Positions 41,401 to 48,094 of a stretch of 64,000 nt of DNA are shown here, in pieces. Location: NCBI RefSeq assembly GCF_017876405.1, contig NZ_JAGINW010000001.1:4539203-4603202 (forward strand). The letters are read 5' to 3'. Below the pieces are notes generated by a model. The model was given only the letters and a program-made list of their open reading frames with translations, was not told the DNA's origin and made no database searches. Positions within the stretch are counted from its first letter, which is position 1. Each line of letters opens with the position of its first letter. Made by a program: the position numbers and the translations under genes. The stretch comes from Kibdelosporangium banguiense (lineage in GTDB: Bacteria; Actinomycetota; Actinomycetes; Mycobacteriales; Pseudonocardiaceae).

Positions 41401-41964
41401 ATGGAGGCAGTCCCCGCGTTCCCCTCCGGCAGACCGTTGACGCGGGCCGACCTGGAGTCGATGCCTGATGATGGGCACCGTTTCGAGTTGGTGGACGGGG
41501 TTCTGCTGATGAGCCCGTCACCACGTCCTGTGCATCAGCGCGCCGTGGCCAGACTGCTCGCGGCGCTGACCCGTGACTGCCCCGCCGACCTCGAGGTCCT
41601 CCCGGCACCGGTGGACGTGGTGCTCGCCGAGGACACCGTCCTGATTCCCGACGTCATCGTGGGCCGCCGGGCGGACTTCACCGACCGCGGCCTGGCCGGT
41701 CCGCCGGTCCTGGCGGTCGAAGTGCACTCGCCGAGCACCCGGCTGGTGGATCTCGAGCTGAAACGTGCCCGCCTGCAGGAAGCCGGCTGCCCGCACTACT
41801 GGCTGGTCGACCCGGACATCCCGACCGTGCGCTGCCTGGCGCTGCGCGACGGCCGCTACGTCGAAACCCATTCGCTGGCCGGCGAGGAGTTCGCTGAGCT
41901 GGCCGAACCGTACCCAGTCCGGCTCAGCCCCGACTCGCTGGTGAATCCCTACGGTATCGACTGA
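41401..41964 (+). CDS. Uma2-family PD-(D/E)XK nuclease-fold protein (DUF820)
   Basis: 187 aa. Core elements RFELVDGVLLMSPSPRPVHQ, IPDVIVGRR, LAVEVHSPSTRLVDLELKRARLQEAGCPHYWLVDPD show the Uma2 layout with Asp, Glu-x-His and Lys at the nuclease positions. Uma2 proteins are numerous in actinomycetes and cyanobacteria with no firm role. GAGGAGG lies 11 nt before the ATG at 41401. The 3' end overlaps convergent pyrD by 41 bp. The 223-bp gap before it shows no recognised element. Confidence 0.85.
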   Translation: MEAVPAFPSGRPLTRADLESMPDDGHRFELVDGVLLMSPSPRPVHQRAVARLLAALTRDCPADLEVLPAPVDVVLAEDTVLIPDVIVGRRADFTDRGLAGPPVLAVEVHSPSTRLVDLELKRARLQEAGCPHYWLVDPDIPTVRCLALRDGRYVETHSLAGEEFAELAEPYPVRLSPDSLVNPYGID

Positions 41965-42973
41965 TCCGGCGCACCAGGCCGGGCCCGCCGTAGATGAACC
42001 CGGTGTACAGCTGAACAAGACTCGCGCCGGCGTCGAACATCCGGGCGGCGTCGTCGACCTCCATGATCCCGCCGACCCCGATGATCGGCAGCCGCCCACC
42101 CGTCTCCTTGTGCACGAACGTGACAACCTCACGCGCCCGCTCAGTCAACGGCCGCCCACTCAACCCGCCAGCCTGCCCCGCCAGATGCTGATCATCAGCA
42201 GCCAGACCGTCCCGCGAAAGCGTGGTGTTGGTCGCGATGATTCCGCTGATGCCGTGCTGATCGCACACCTGCAGCACCTCACCGATGGCATCGTCAGTGA
42301 GATCAGGCGCGATCTTCACCAGCAACGGCCGCGGCACAGACCGTTCCCGCTCAGCCAGCGCCTTGCACTCCAACGAAAGCTCAGCCAACAACTCACTGAG
42401 GGCAGCCCGATCCTGCAATCCCCGCAGCCCTGGAGTATTAGGCGAGCTGACATTCACCGCGAAATAGTCACCGTACTGATAAAGCGCCCGCAACGAAGTC
42501 CGATAGTCCTCAACAGCCTGCTCAACCGGCACAACCTTGGACTTCCCGATACTGATGCCCAACGGAACCCTCAAGCGAGGGCCCCGGGCCAGCCGCTCGG
42601 CAAGAGCCTCGGCCCCAGAATTGTTGAACCCCATCCGATTGATGATCGCCGCACTCTCCGGCAGCCGAAACAACCGCGGCTTCTCATTCCCAGCCTGCGC
42701 GACCGCGGTGACCGTCCCCACCTCGACAAATCCAAACCCCAACGCCGGCCACGCGGCCAGCGCCACCCCATCCTTGTCCATCCCCGCCGCCAGCCCCACG
42801 GAATTCGGAAACCGCACCCCGAACACAGTCACCGGCGCCTCAACACCCAGAACCCTCCGCACAGGCCCCAACGCAGGCCCAACCTTCGCCAGCACAGCGG
42901 TAGTCCAATGGTGCGCCACCTCGGCGTCCCCACCACCAACCCGGAAAAGACCACGTCGAATCAGCTTGTACAC
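41924..42973 (-). CDS. pyrD: Dihydroorotate dehydrogenase (quinone), class 2
   Basis: 349 aa, FMN-dependent, membrane-associated, oxidises dihydroorotate to orotate in pyrimidine synthesis with quinone as acceptor. N-terminal amphipathic helices precede GLAAGMDKDG, FVEVGTVTA, NRMGFNNSGAEAL and the active-site region VNVSSPNTPGLRGLQ with Ser as base (class 2). KIAPDLTDDAI, ATNTTLSRDG and GVGGIMEVDDAARMFDAGASLVQLYTGFIYGGP (core VGGIMEVDDA) complete the barrel. GTG start. The first copy of the 102-nt repeat lies just upstream. Confidence 0.95.
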   Translation of the reverse strand: MYKLIRRGLFRVGGGDAEVAHHWTTAVLAKVGPALGPVRRVLGVEAPVTVFGVRFPNSVGLAAGMDKDGVALAAWPALGFGFVEVGTVTAVAQAGNEKPRLFRLPESAAIINRMGFNNSGAEALAERLARGPRLRVPLGISIGKSKVVPVEQAVEDYRTSLRALYQYGDYFAVNVSSPNTPGLRGLQDRAALSELLAELSLECKALAERERSVPRPLLVKIAPDLTDDAIGEVLQVCDQHGISGIIATNTTLSRDGLAADDQHLAGQAGGLSGRPLTERAREVVTFVHKETGGRLPIIGVGGIMEVDDAARMFDAGASLVQLYTGFIYGGPGLVRRISRYRRDSPASRG

Positions 42974-43020
42974 GCCCTACATGCTGCCTTGCCACCCACC
43001 CAACCTCGAACATCCCCCAC

Positions 43021-43122
43021 CCAGGGGGCGTCCCTGCTCCAGTCTGCCGGGGGAGTGTGATCAACATGGGGGGAGAAGCGACCTGTGGATAACTAGATTT
43101 GCGAGTGGATCCGTTCGTACGG
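43021..43122 (+). repeat. 102-nt intergenic repeat, copy A
   Basis: Aligns without gaps to 51209-51310, about 78 of 100 positions identical. Conserved blocks are CAGGGGGCGTCCCTG (hairpin), CTGTGGAYAACYAGATTTGCGA and CCGTTCGTACG (second block: key part TGTGGAYAAC). It contains TGTGGATAA, a DnaA-box-like site. Differences are spread over all codon positions in the one open frame, so it is probably not coding. Strand is arbitrary. Confidence 0.8.
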
Positions 43123-43139
43123 AGGGCGAGCCCAGACGT

Positions 43140-43380
43140 AAAGAACCCCCGGGGTGACTCCTCGTACCGAGGGTACGAGGCCTGGGATTGGACGATCCCA
43201 GAAACCCCGGGGGCCGGTGGCTGCTTTGGATTCGCCGACCACACGCCCGCGTCAACGGCGCTGGTTCTACCAGCGTCTGCCGTGTTCGCCGGCCGGCTGA
43301 GCCTTGATGGTGGTCCTTAGCGGACAGCCACCTCACGTGTCCTGTTGGTATACAACTTTGGACCACCTCCTCTCTCGTGT
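43140..43380 (-). ncRNA. Candidate structured small RNA between nei-like gene and pyrD
   Basis: Read on the minus strand: GGTGGTCC/GGACCACC (43367-43360 with 43316-43309) closes a region with two small hairpins. CGCTGG/CCAGCG forms another hairpin. Then a three-way junction follows: outer 10-bp stem (43213-43204 with 43155-43146), inner 7-bp hairpin CTGGGAT/ATCCCAG and 9-bp hairpin CCTCGTACC/GGTACGAGG. The last arm is followed by TTCTTT, like a terminator. A promoter-like pair lies upstream. The 5' part has AGAGAGGAGG, a near-perfect anti-16S match, followed 10 nt later by a TTG that opens a 12-codon frame, partly paired in the first stem. No known RNA family was recognised. Confidence 0.5.
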
Positions 43381-43386
43381 ACCTGA

Positions 43387-43416
43387 AACCTATGTCGAGA
43401 GGGCACCGGGCGGCAA
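43387..43416 (-). promoter_or_regulatory. Promoter-like pair for the candidate small RNA
   Basis: Minus strand TTGCCG (43416-43411), 18-nt spacer, TAGGTT (43392-43387), just beyond the nei-like stop codon. Confidence 0.4.
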
Positions 43417-43422
43417 CGCGAT

Positions 43423-44214
43423 TTATCGCCGGGGCTGGCAGGTGGGGCAGTAGTACGTCTTGCGGATGTCCAGGCCGCTGCCTTGGTCGGCGACGTGGAT
43501 GCGGCCGCCGCAGCGTAGGCAGCCGCGGCGGGTCTGCTCGTACACCCACAGTCGGCGGCCGCGGTCGCGTTGGCCGGTTGTGCTGCGGTCGGGGCGCAAA
43601 GCGTTGCGCAGCAACAAATCTCGGCTCAGGGTTACGGCCTGTGCTGTGTCCACCGAGGATACCGGTGCCCATGGGGAGACGCCGAGCAGGAAGCAAACCT
43701 CTGCCTTGTATACGTTTCCGACCCCGGCCATCACGGTCTGGTCCATCAGGGCGAGCCCTATCTCTCGTGCGGGCTGGGCCGCCAGGGCCTGTGCGGCTCG
43801 CGCGAGGTCCGAGTCTGTCCATTCTGGATTGAGCAGGTCTGGTCCGAGGTGTGCGACGCGGGCGGATTCCTTGTCTGTGCTGGCCAATTCCATGTCGTGC
43901 AGGCGGACTCCGATGGCTTGGGCCGACGCGTTGGCCAGTACGGCGCGGACTTGATGCGCGGGCGCGCGCCAGCGTGAGCCGGCACGGTCCACGTGCCAGG
44001 AGCCGTCCATGCGGAGGTGGTTATGCAGGCTCGTGCCGTTGTCGAAACGTACGAAGATGTGTTTGCCGACGGTCCGGACGCCTATGACAGTCCGCCCGGC
44101 GAGGTCGATCGTCGACAGTCTGGGGTGACGTAGCTCACCCCGTTTGAGGGCCTGTCCAACAAGCGCCTGAGCGAGTCGACGGCCGGTTAGGAAGACGGTG
44201 TCGCCTTCAGGCAT
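43423..44214 (-). CDS. Fpg/Nei-family DNA glycosylase (endonuclease VIII-like)
   Basis: 263 aa base-excision repair enzyme. It begins MPEGDTVF with catalytic Pro2 and Glu3, as in Nei. H2TH region: LALMDQTVMAGVGNVYKAEVCFL. A C-terminal zinc finger holds CLRCGGRI and YYCPTC with an Arg in between for DNA contact. It removes oxidised bases and cuts the AP site. Its ATG lies inside the end of the upstream ParA-like gene (8-bp overlap), so the two are coupled. This resembles the mycobacterial Nei2 branch. Confidence 0.93.
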   Translation of the reverse strand: MPEGDTVFLTGRRLAQALVGQALKRGELRHPRLSTIDLAGRTVIGVRTVGKHIFVRFDNGTSLHNHLRMDGSWHVDRAGSRWRAPAHQVRAVLANASAQAIGVRLHDMELASTDKESARVAHLGPDLLNPEWTDSDLARAAQALAAQPAREIGLALMDQTVMAGVGNVYKAEVCFLLGVSPWAPVSSVDTAQAVTLSRDLLLRNALRPDRSTTGQRDRGRRLWVYEQTRRGCLRCGGRIHVADQGSGLDIRKTYYCPTCQPRR

Positions 44215-45121
44215 CAGTGGTTTCGTCGTTGTCGTTCTCGGGCCACGCGAACTCGTGGTGACGGCCTCGCCGTCCGGACCGTAGGACCCGCGCGAGTACG
44301 AGGTTGAATGCGAGCGCGACCTCACGCGCGCCGGGTGTGCCCCACTGGTGGATAGGCATGCACGCGCCCTGGGCCTGCTGTACGGCGAGACGGTCCGGTA
44401 GCGCGACTGGCATGACGAGGGAGCCGAAGTGTTCGCGCAGCTCACCGATGCGGAACTGGTGCTCATATGACCGTGGCCGTACGCGGTTGACCACGACACC
44501 CAATGTGGTCAGCTCGGGGTTGTACTGCTCACGTGTCTCGGCGATGGCGTCGAAGGCCCGCTGTGCGCCTGACACGGCATACAAGGTTGGCTCGGTGACG
44601 AGCAAAGCGCCGCCTGCGGCTACGAGCGCCGAACGGGTCAGACGGCCGAGTGACGGCGGACAGTCCAGCAGTACCAACTCGTACGGCAGTTCGCCGTCCT
44701 CGATGAATTTCTGGACCTCCTGCAGCGCCCGCCCTAGGTTGCCCAGCCTGCGGTGGCCGGGGTTGGGGTGGTTGAGCTCCTCGACGTCCTCGGAGCCGAC
44801 GAGGATGTCCACGCCGTCACCCCATGCGCTTGCCGCGATCGCGTCGCGCACTACGGGCAGACGGGGGCTCTCCAGGACGTTGGCGAGCGTTGTCTCGGTC
44901 TCTTCAGGATCAAGGGTCGCGGTGGCGTTGCACTGCGGGTCCAGGTCGACTACGAGGGTCCGTGCACCCCGTCGCAGGGCGGCCGACGCCAGGCCGAGCA
45001 CCACCGTCGTTTTGCCGACACCGCCCTTGAGGCTGAGCACTGCGACCGTCTGCACGAGGACGAAGCCTACGGTCTTGGGAGCCTCGCCGTCTCGGGTCCC
45101 ATCCTCCAAAGGCATGACCAC
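44207..45121 (-). CDS. ParA/MinD-like ATPase, chromosomal orphan
   Basis: 304 aa as drawn. Deviant Walker A LSLKGGVGKTTVVLG, DLDPQCNATATL, and VLLDCPPSLGRLTRSAL are those of ParA proteins; there is no ParB nearby and the neighbour is a DNA glycosylase. Start is uncertain: GTG 45121 gives an unstructured 22-residue lead, while GTG 45055 (282 aa, VQTVAVLSLKGG) is the usual ParA beginning and has TAGGCT 8 nt upstream (45069-45064). Probably moves or positions a cargo using the nucleoid, target unknown. Confidence 0.88.
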   Translation of the reverse strand: MVMPLEDGTRDGEAPKTVGFVLVQTVAVLSLKGGVGKTTVVLGLASAALRRGARTLVVDLDPQCNATATLDPEETETTLANVLESPRLPVVRDAIAASAWGDGVDILVGSEDVEELNHPNPGHRRLGNLGRALQEVQKFIEDGELPYELVLLDCPPSLGRLTRSALVAAGGALLVTEPTLYAVSGAQRAFDAIAETREQYNPELTTLGVVVNRVRPRSYEHQFRIGELREHFGSLVMPVALPDRLAVQQAQGACMPIHQWGTPGAREVALAFNLVLARVLRSGRRGRHHEFAWPENDNDETTDA

Positions 45122-45125
45122 CGAT

Positions 45126-45131
45126 TAGGGT
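45126..45131 (+). promoter_or_regulatory. Leaderless -10 box of the methyltransferase gene
   Basis: TAGGGT, 7 nt before the ATG at 45139, within the 17 bp separating two divergent genes. Confidence 0.55.
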
Positions 45132-45138
45132 TTCGAAC

Positions 45139-45858
45139 ATGCGACCAGATGCCGTCCGCCGCGCGCTCAACGCCGAACTGGCAGCAGCGCGTGAACGCCG
45201 CGCGGGCGAGCCGCCACGCGTGCTCGATGTGGGTGGCGGCAGCGGTGTGTGGGCGGTCCCGCTCGCTGCCGCGGGCTGCGCCGTGACCGTTGTCGACCCG
45301 AGTCCGAACGCCCTCGCGACGCTGCATCGTCGCGCGCAGGACGCAGGCGTGCGCGACGCCATCACGGCCGTGCAAGGCGACAGTGACGCGCTCGGCCAGC
45401 TGGTGTCTCCGGGTTCCGCGGACCTGGTCCTCGGGCATGGCCTGCTTGAGGTCGTGGACGACCCCAAAACGACGGTCGCCGCCATGGCCGAGGCCGCGGC
45501 TCCGGGTGGTGTCGTGTCGGTGCTTGTCGCCAACCGGTACGCGGCGGTCCTACACCGCGCGATCACGGGCCGGCTCGTCGAGGCTCGCCGCCTGCTCGAC
45601 GATCCCGCAGGTCAGCTGCCGGAGGAGACGCTGTCGCGCAGGTTCGACGTCGCCGGGCTGACCCAGCTGCTGATCGACGGCGGCCTCACCGTCGAGCTGG
45701 TGCAAGGCCACGGAGTGGTGGCCGATCTCGTGCCGGGCTCGGTCCTGGAGGCCAATCCGGGGGCCGCGGAAGCCCTCGCCCAGCTCGAGCTCGCTGCGTC
45801 GACCACCCCGCCGCTACGAGACGTCGCCGCCCGCCTGCACGTCCTCGCGCGCCGTTAG
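45139..45858 (+). CDS. Class I SAM-dependent methyltransferase
   Basis: 239 aa. SAM site VLDVGGGSGVWAVPLAAAGC at about 28-47, acidic ribose contact VTVVDPSPNALATL, then DLVLGHGLLEVVDDP as motif II. C-terminal helices carry a substrate pocket without recognised specificity; the fold is like that of small-molecule or tRNA cmo-type methyltransferases. Divergent from the ParA-like gene and leaderless (TAGGGT). Ends in a 4-bp overlap with a convergent DUF202 gene. Confidence 0.88.
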   Translation: MRPDAVRRALNAELAAARERRAGEPPRVLDVGGGSGVWAVPLAAAGCAVTVVDPSPNALATLHRRAQDAGVRDAITAVQGDSDALGQLVSPGSADLVLGHGLLEVVDDPKTTVAAMAEAAAPGGVVSVLVANRYAAVLHRAITGRLVEARRLLDDPAGQLPEETLSRRFDVAGLTQLLIDGGLTVELVQGHGVVADLVPGSVLEANPGAAEALAQLELAASTTPPLRDVAARLHVLARR

Positions 45859-46190
45859 CGCTCCAGCAAGACGTACGCCAGCCCCAACACGCCGGTCAGC
45901 ACCGTCACGGCCGTCATCATGAGCGCCAGCAACCCGCCAGGCAGGCGCTCACCGGCGTCCAACCGGGCGGCGCTCGTCCGGTACCTGCGCCACGCCAGCC
46001 AGATCGTCGCGAACGCCAGCGGCAGGATGGCCGCCGCCAGCCCGAGGGCGAGCGGCAGGCTCTGGTGCGCGGCGAACCGGAACGCGACGAGCGCGACGGC
46101 GATCAGCGACAAGCACGTGCGTATCCATGCGAGCGCTGTCCGCTCGATCTGCAGGCCGGGGTCCCACGGCTGACGGTTCATCTTGTTCAT
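45855..46190 (-). CDS. DUF202 membrane protein, second gene of an IS-split pair
   Basis: 111 aa: short N-terminus with QIERTALAWIRTCLSLIAVALVAFRF (core ERTALAWIRT, DUF202 hallmark) and three membrane segments. ATG at 46190 immediately adjoins the left end of the TnpB element; ATG at 46181 is an alternative. Before the insertion it would have started within the stop codon of the DUF202 gene now at 47523-47876 (ATGA overlap), so it has lost that operon promoter and may not be expressed. Confidence 0.88.
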   Translation of the reverse strand: MNKMNRQPWDPGLQIERTALAWIRTCLSLIAVALVAFRFAAHQSLPLALGLAAAILPLAFATIWLAWRRYRTSAARLDAGERLPGGLLALMMTAVTVLTGVLGLAYVLLER

Positions 46191-46278
46191 CGGCGGGGAC
46201 CCCCGCCTTCGGGCGTGGGGAGGAAGCCGATTCTGTTGGTCTGGGCATGGTGTGCCCGGTTTTGTCGGTGTCGGCCGT

Positions 46279-46284
46279 TAACGT
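46279..46284 (+). promoter_or_regulatory. Leaderless -10 box of tnpB
   Basis: TAACGT, 7 nt before the GTG at 46292. Confidence 0.45.
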
Positions 46285-46291
46285 TGGGTCC

Positions 46292-47473
46292 GTGTCTCGC
46301 TACCGACTGTTGCCTGCACCTGAGCAGGTGGCTGAGTTGCTGGAGCATTGTGCGCAGGCCCGGTTCGTGTGGAATCTGGCCTGCGAGCAGCACGCGCATT
46401 GGCGGCCGGGGCGTGCCGCAGCGCCAGGCTACAACGAGCAGGCGCGTCAGTTGACGGAGGCGCGGGCGGAGTTTGCGTGGTTGCGGGCGGGGAGCGTGAC
46501 GGTGCAACAGCAGGCGTTGCGTGATTTTGCTCAAGCTATGAGCAGCTTCTTTCGCGGAATCCATCGCAGGCCGTCCTGGCGAAAGGCGGGCCGGGATGAG
46601 GGGTTCCGGCAGGTCGGGGTGAAGTCGGAGCATGTTCAGCGGCTCAACCGCCGGTATGGCCGGGTGTGGGTGCTGAAGGTGGGGTGGGTGCGGTTTCGTT
46701 GGTCGCGTGCGGAGGGGGTGAAGTCGTATCGGGTGACGTGTGATCGGGCGGGCCGGTGGCATGTTGCCTTCGCCGCGATCCCTGATCCGATCCCTGCCCC
46801 TGGCAATGGCCAGACCGTCGGGCTGGACCGTGGTATTGCCGTGTCGGCCGCGCTCTCGACTGGTGAGCTGCTGGTTGTTGCGGGGTTCAGTCAGGGTGAG
46901 CGGCGGCGGCTTCGGCGTCTGCAGCGCAGGCTTGCTCGCTGCGCGCGCGGGTCGAACCGGCGCGCGCGGGTCAAGGCGGCGATCGCGAGAGTCAAGGCCC
47001 GTGTGACGGAGCGGCGTAAGGATTGGGTGGAGAAGATCTCGACCGATCTGGCCCGCCGGTTCGATCTGATCCGGGTGGAAGATCTCGATATCCGGGGCAT
47101 GACCCGCTCGGCGAAAGGAACCGTCGAGCGGCCGGGGCGCAATGTCGGGCAGAAGGCGGGATTGAATCGGGGCATCCTGGCCAACGGCTGGGGACTGTTG
47201 GTGGCCCGCTTGCAGCACAAGGCTGCCGGCCGGGTGAGGAAAGTCAGGGCCGCGTACACGTCGCAGCAGTGTTCTGCCTGCGGGCATATCGCGCCGGAGA
47301 ATCGTCAGAGCCAAGCGGTTTTCCGGTGCGTCGCCTGCGGGTTCGCCTGCCATGCTGACGTGAACGCGGCTCGTAACATCGCCGCCGGGCGGGCGGTGAC
47401 AGCGCGGGGAGCCCTCCAGCCGTTGGGCGGGGCTGTGAACCGTGAACCTCACCTCGCTACCTCCGCTCCCTGA
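46292..47473 (+). CDS. tnpB: TnpB RNA-guided endonuclease-like protein
   Basis: 393 aa. N-terminal wedge/helical part has QARFVWNLACEQH. The RuvC-like active site is complete: Asp in VGLDRGIAVS, Glu in IRVEDLDIRGM, and Asp in CHADVNAARNIA. The zinc finger has CSACGHI and CVACGF. TnpB proteins are omega-RNA-guided nucleases that cut the empty donor site next to a TAM and so keep the element in place. The GTG start gives VSRYRLLP, the usual TnpB beginning, with TAACGT 7 nt upstream. It appears intact and could act without its own transposase. Confidence 0.9.
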   Translation: MSRYRLLPAPEQVAELLEHCAQARFVWNLACEQHAHWRPGRAAAPGYNEQARQLTEARAEFAWLRAGSVTVQQQALRDFAQAMSSFFRGIHRRPSWRKAGRDEGFRQVGVKSEHVQRLNRRYGRVWVLKVGWVRFRWSRAEGVKSYRVTCDRAGRWHVAFAAIPDPIPAPGNGQTVGLDRGIAVSAALSTGELLVVAGFSQGERRRLRRLQRRLARCARGSNRRARVKAAIARVKARVTERRKDWVEKISTDLARRFDLIRVEDLDIRGMTRSAKGTVERPGRNVGQKAGLNRGILANGWGLLVARLQHKAAGRVRKVRAAYTSQQCSACGHIAPENRQSQAVFRCVACGFACHADVNAARNIAAGRAVTARGALQPLGGAVNREPHLATSAP

Positions 47474-47526
47474 GTGGTGGGTGGTGGGTTGGAATCCCCC
47501 GGCTTCAGCCGTGGGGAGGACGTCAA
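47400..47526 (+). ncRNA. Predicted omega RNA scaffold at the tnpB 3' end and right terminus
   Basis: By analogy with other TnpB elements, the guide RNA spans the tnpB 3' end and the right-end hairpin (47496-47516), with the guide taken from flanking DNA starting at 47527. The 5' limit given is approximate. Confidence 0.45.
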
Positions 47527-47876
47527 CTGCTGAGCACCAGCACGCACGCCAGCACACCGGTGATGCCCAGCCCAATGCCGAGTACAGCCGCCATCCACGG
47601 CGACGGCAGTGGCTGGTTCGTCCGCAGCGCGCGTTCGCACGCGATCCAGTGCTGCAGAGCGCTCAGACTGCAGGTGATACCGGTGACCAGCAATGCGAGA
47701 GCCACGACCAGTTCCAGCACGTCACCAGTCGGCCCGAGCGCCGCGAAGGCCACACCACCAGCCATCAAGGCGAGCGAGGTCCGCAACCACGCCAGGAACG
47801 TCCGCTCATTGGCGAGCGAGAATCTCGGGTCCGGCTCGTCGCCTGCCTCGTACACACTGCGGGGCCAACGCGTCAC
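47523..47876 (-). CDS. DUF202 membrane protein, first gene of an IS-split pair
   Basis: 117 aa with FSLANERTFLAWLRTSLALMAGG (core ANERTFLAWLRTSLAL, DUF202 hallmark) and three membrane segments. GTG start at 47876 with TACGGT (47888-47883, minus) 6 nt upstream. The final codon and the TGA stop are partly supplied by the right end of the IS element: the original ending was probably Ser-Arg-stop in an ATGA overlap with the next DUF202 gene, now Ser-Ser-stop. Function of DUF202 proteins is unknown. Confidence 0.88.
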   Translation of the reverse strand: MTRWPRSVYEAGDEPDPRFSLANERTFLAWLRTSLALMAGGVAFAALGPTGDVLELVVALALLVTGITCSLSALQHWIACERALRTNQPLPSPWMAAVLGIGLGITGVLACVLVLSS

Positions 47877-47907
47877 GCCATGACCGTAACCGCTGACTTC
47901 CCGGGGT

Positions 47908-48038
47908 GGCTTTGTCGTGCTGGTCGTTTACGCACCGCAACGCGCCCGACATCGCCCCGGCCACGCTGGGAGTGCCCCGCCATGAAGATGTCGGTTGCGT
48001 GGGGCGGGGTGGAAACGGCCGGCTTTGGCGACAAAGCC
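47908..48038. repeat. 131-bp MITE-like palindromic intergenic element
   Basis: Outer 10-bp inverted repeat GGCTTTGTCG (47908-47917) and CGACAAAGCC (48029-48038). Inside, CGCAAC plus CGACATC pair with GATGTCG plus GTTGCG. A local hairpin GGCTTTG/CAAAGCC lies at the right end. No target duplication was recognised. Confidence 0.5.
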
Positions 48039-48082
48039 CGCCGAGCGAAGCGAGGCCATCAAACACTGTCGGAGGGGCGGGT

Positions 48083-48088
48083 TAAGTT
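48083..48088 (+). promoter_or_regulatory. Leaderless -10 box of dinB
   Basis: TAAGTT, 6 nt before the GTG at 48095. Confidence 0.45.
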
Positions 48089-48094
48089 TCACGC

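Larger units (their letters stand above)
46191..47526 (+). mobile_element. TnpB-only IS200/IS605-type element (IS1341-like)
   Basis: 1336 bp carrying tnpB but no tnpA transposase. Left end hairpin CCCC-CGCC / GGCG-T-GGGG at 46200-46220, right end hairpin CCCC-CGGC / GCCG-T-GGGG at 47496-47516, both followed by AGGA. The right end finishes GACGTCAA at 47526. The left flank is TTCAT (46186-46190), a known type of target/TAM pentamer in this superfamily. There is no target duplication. Removing 46191-47526 restores a perfect ATGA overlap between two DUF202 genes, which fixes both ends. Confidence 0.85.

Noticed and set aside
43061..43426. Reading frame across the intergenic region between the nei-like gene and pyrD
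   Set aside because: Composition is Arg/Ser/Pro-rich and the DNA is better explained by perfect RNA stems; no suitable start.
44207..45121. Chromosome partition locus (parAB)
   Set aside because: No ParB and no parS-like sites; the neighbour is a DNA glycosylase.
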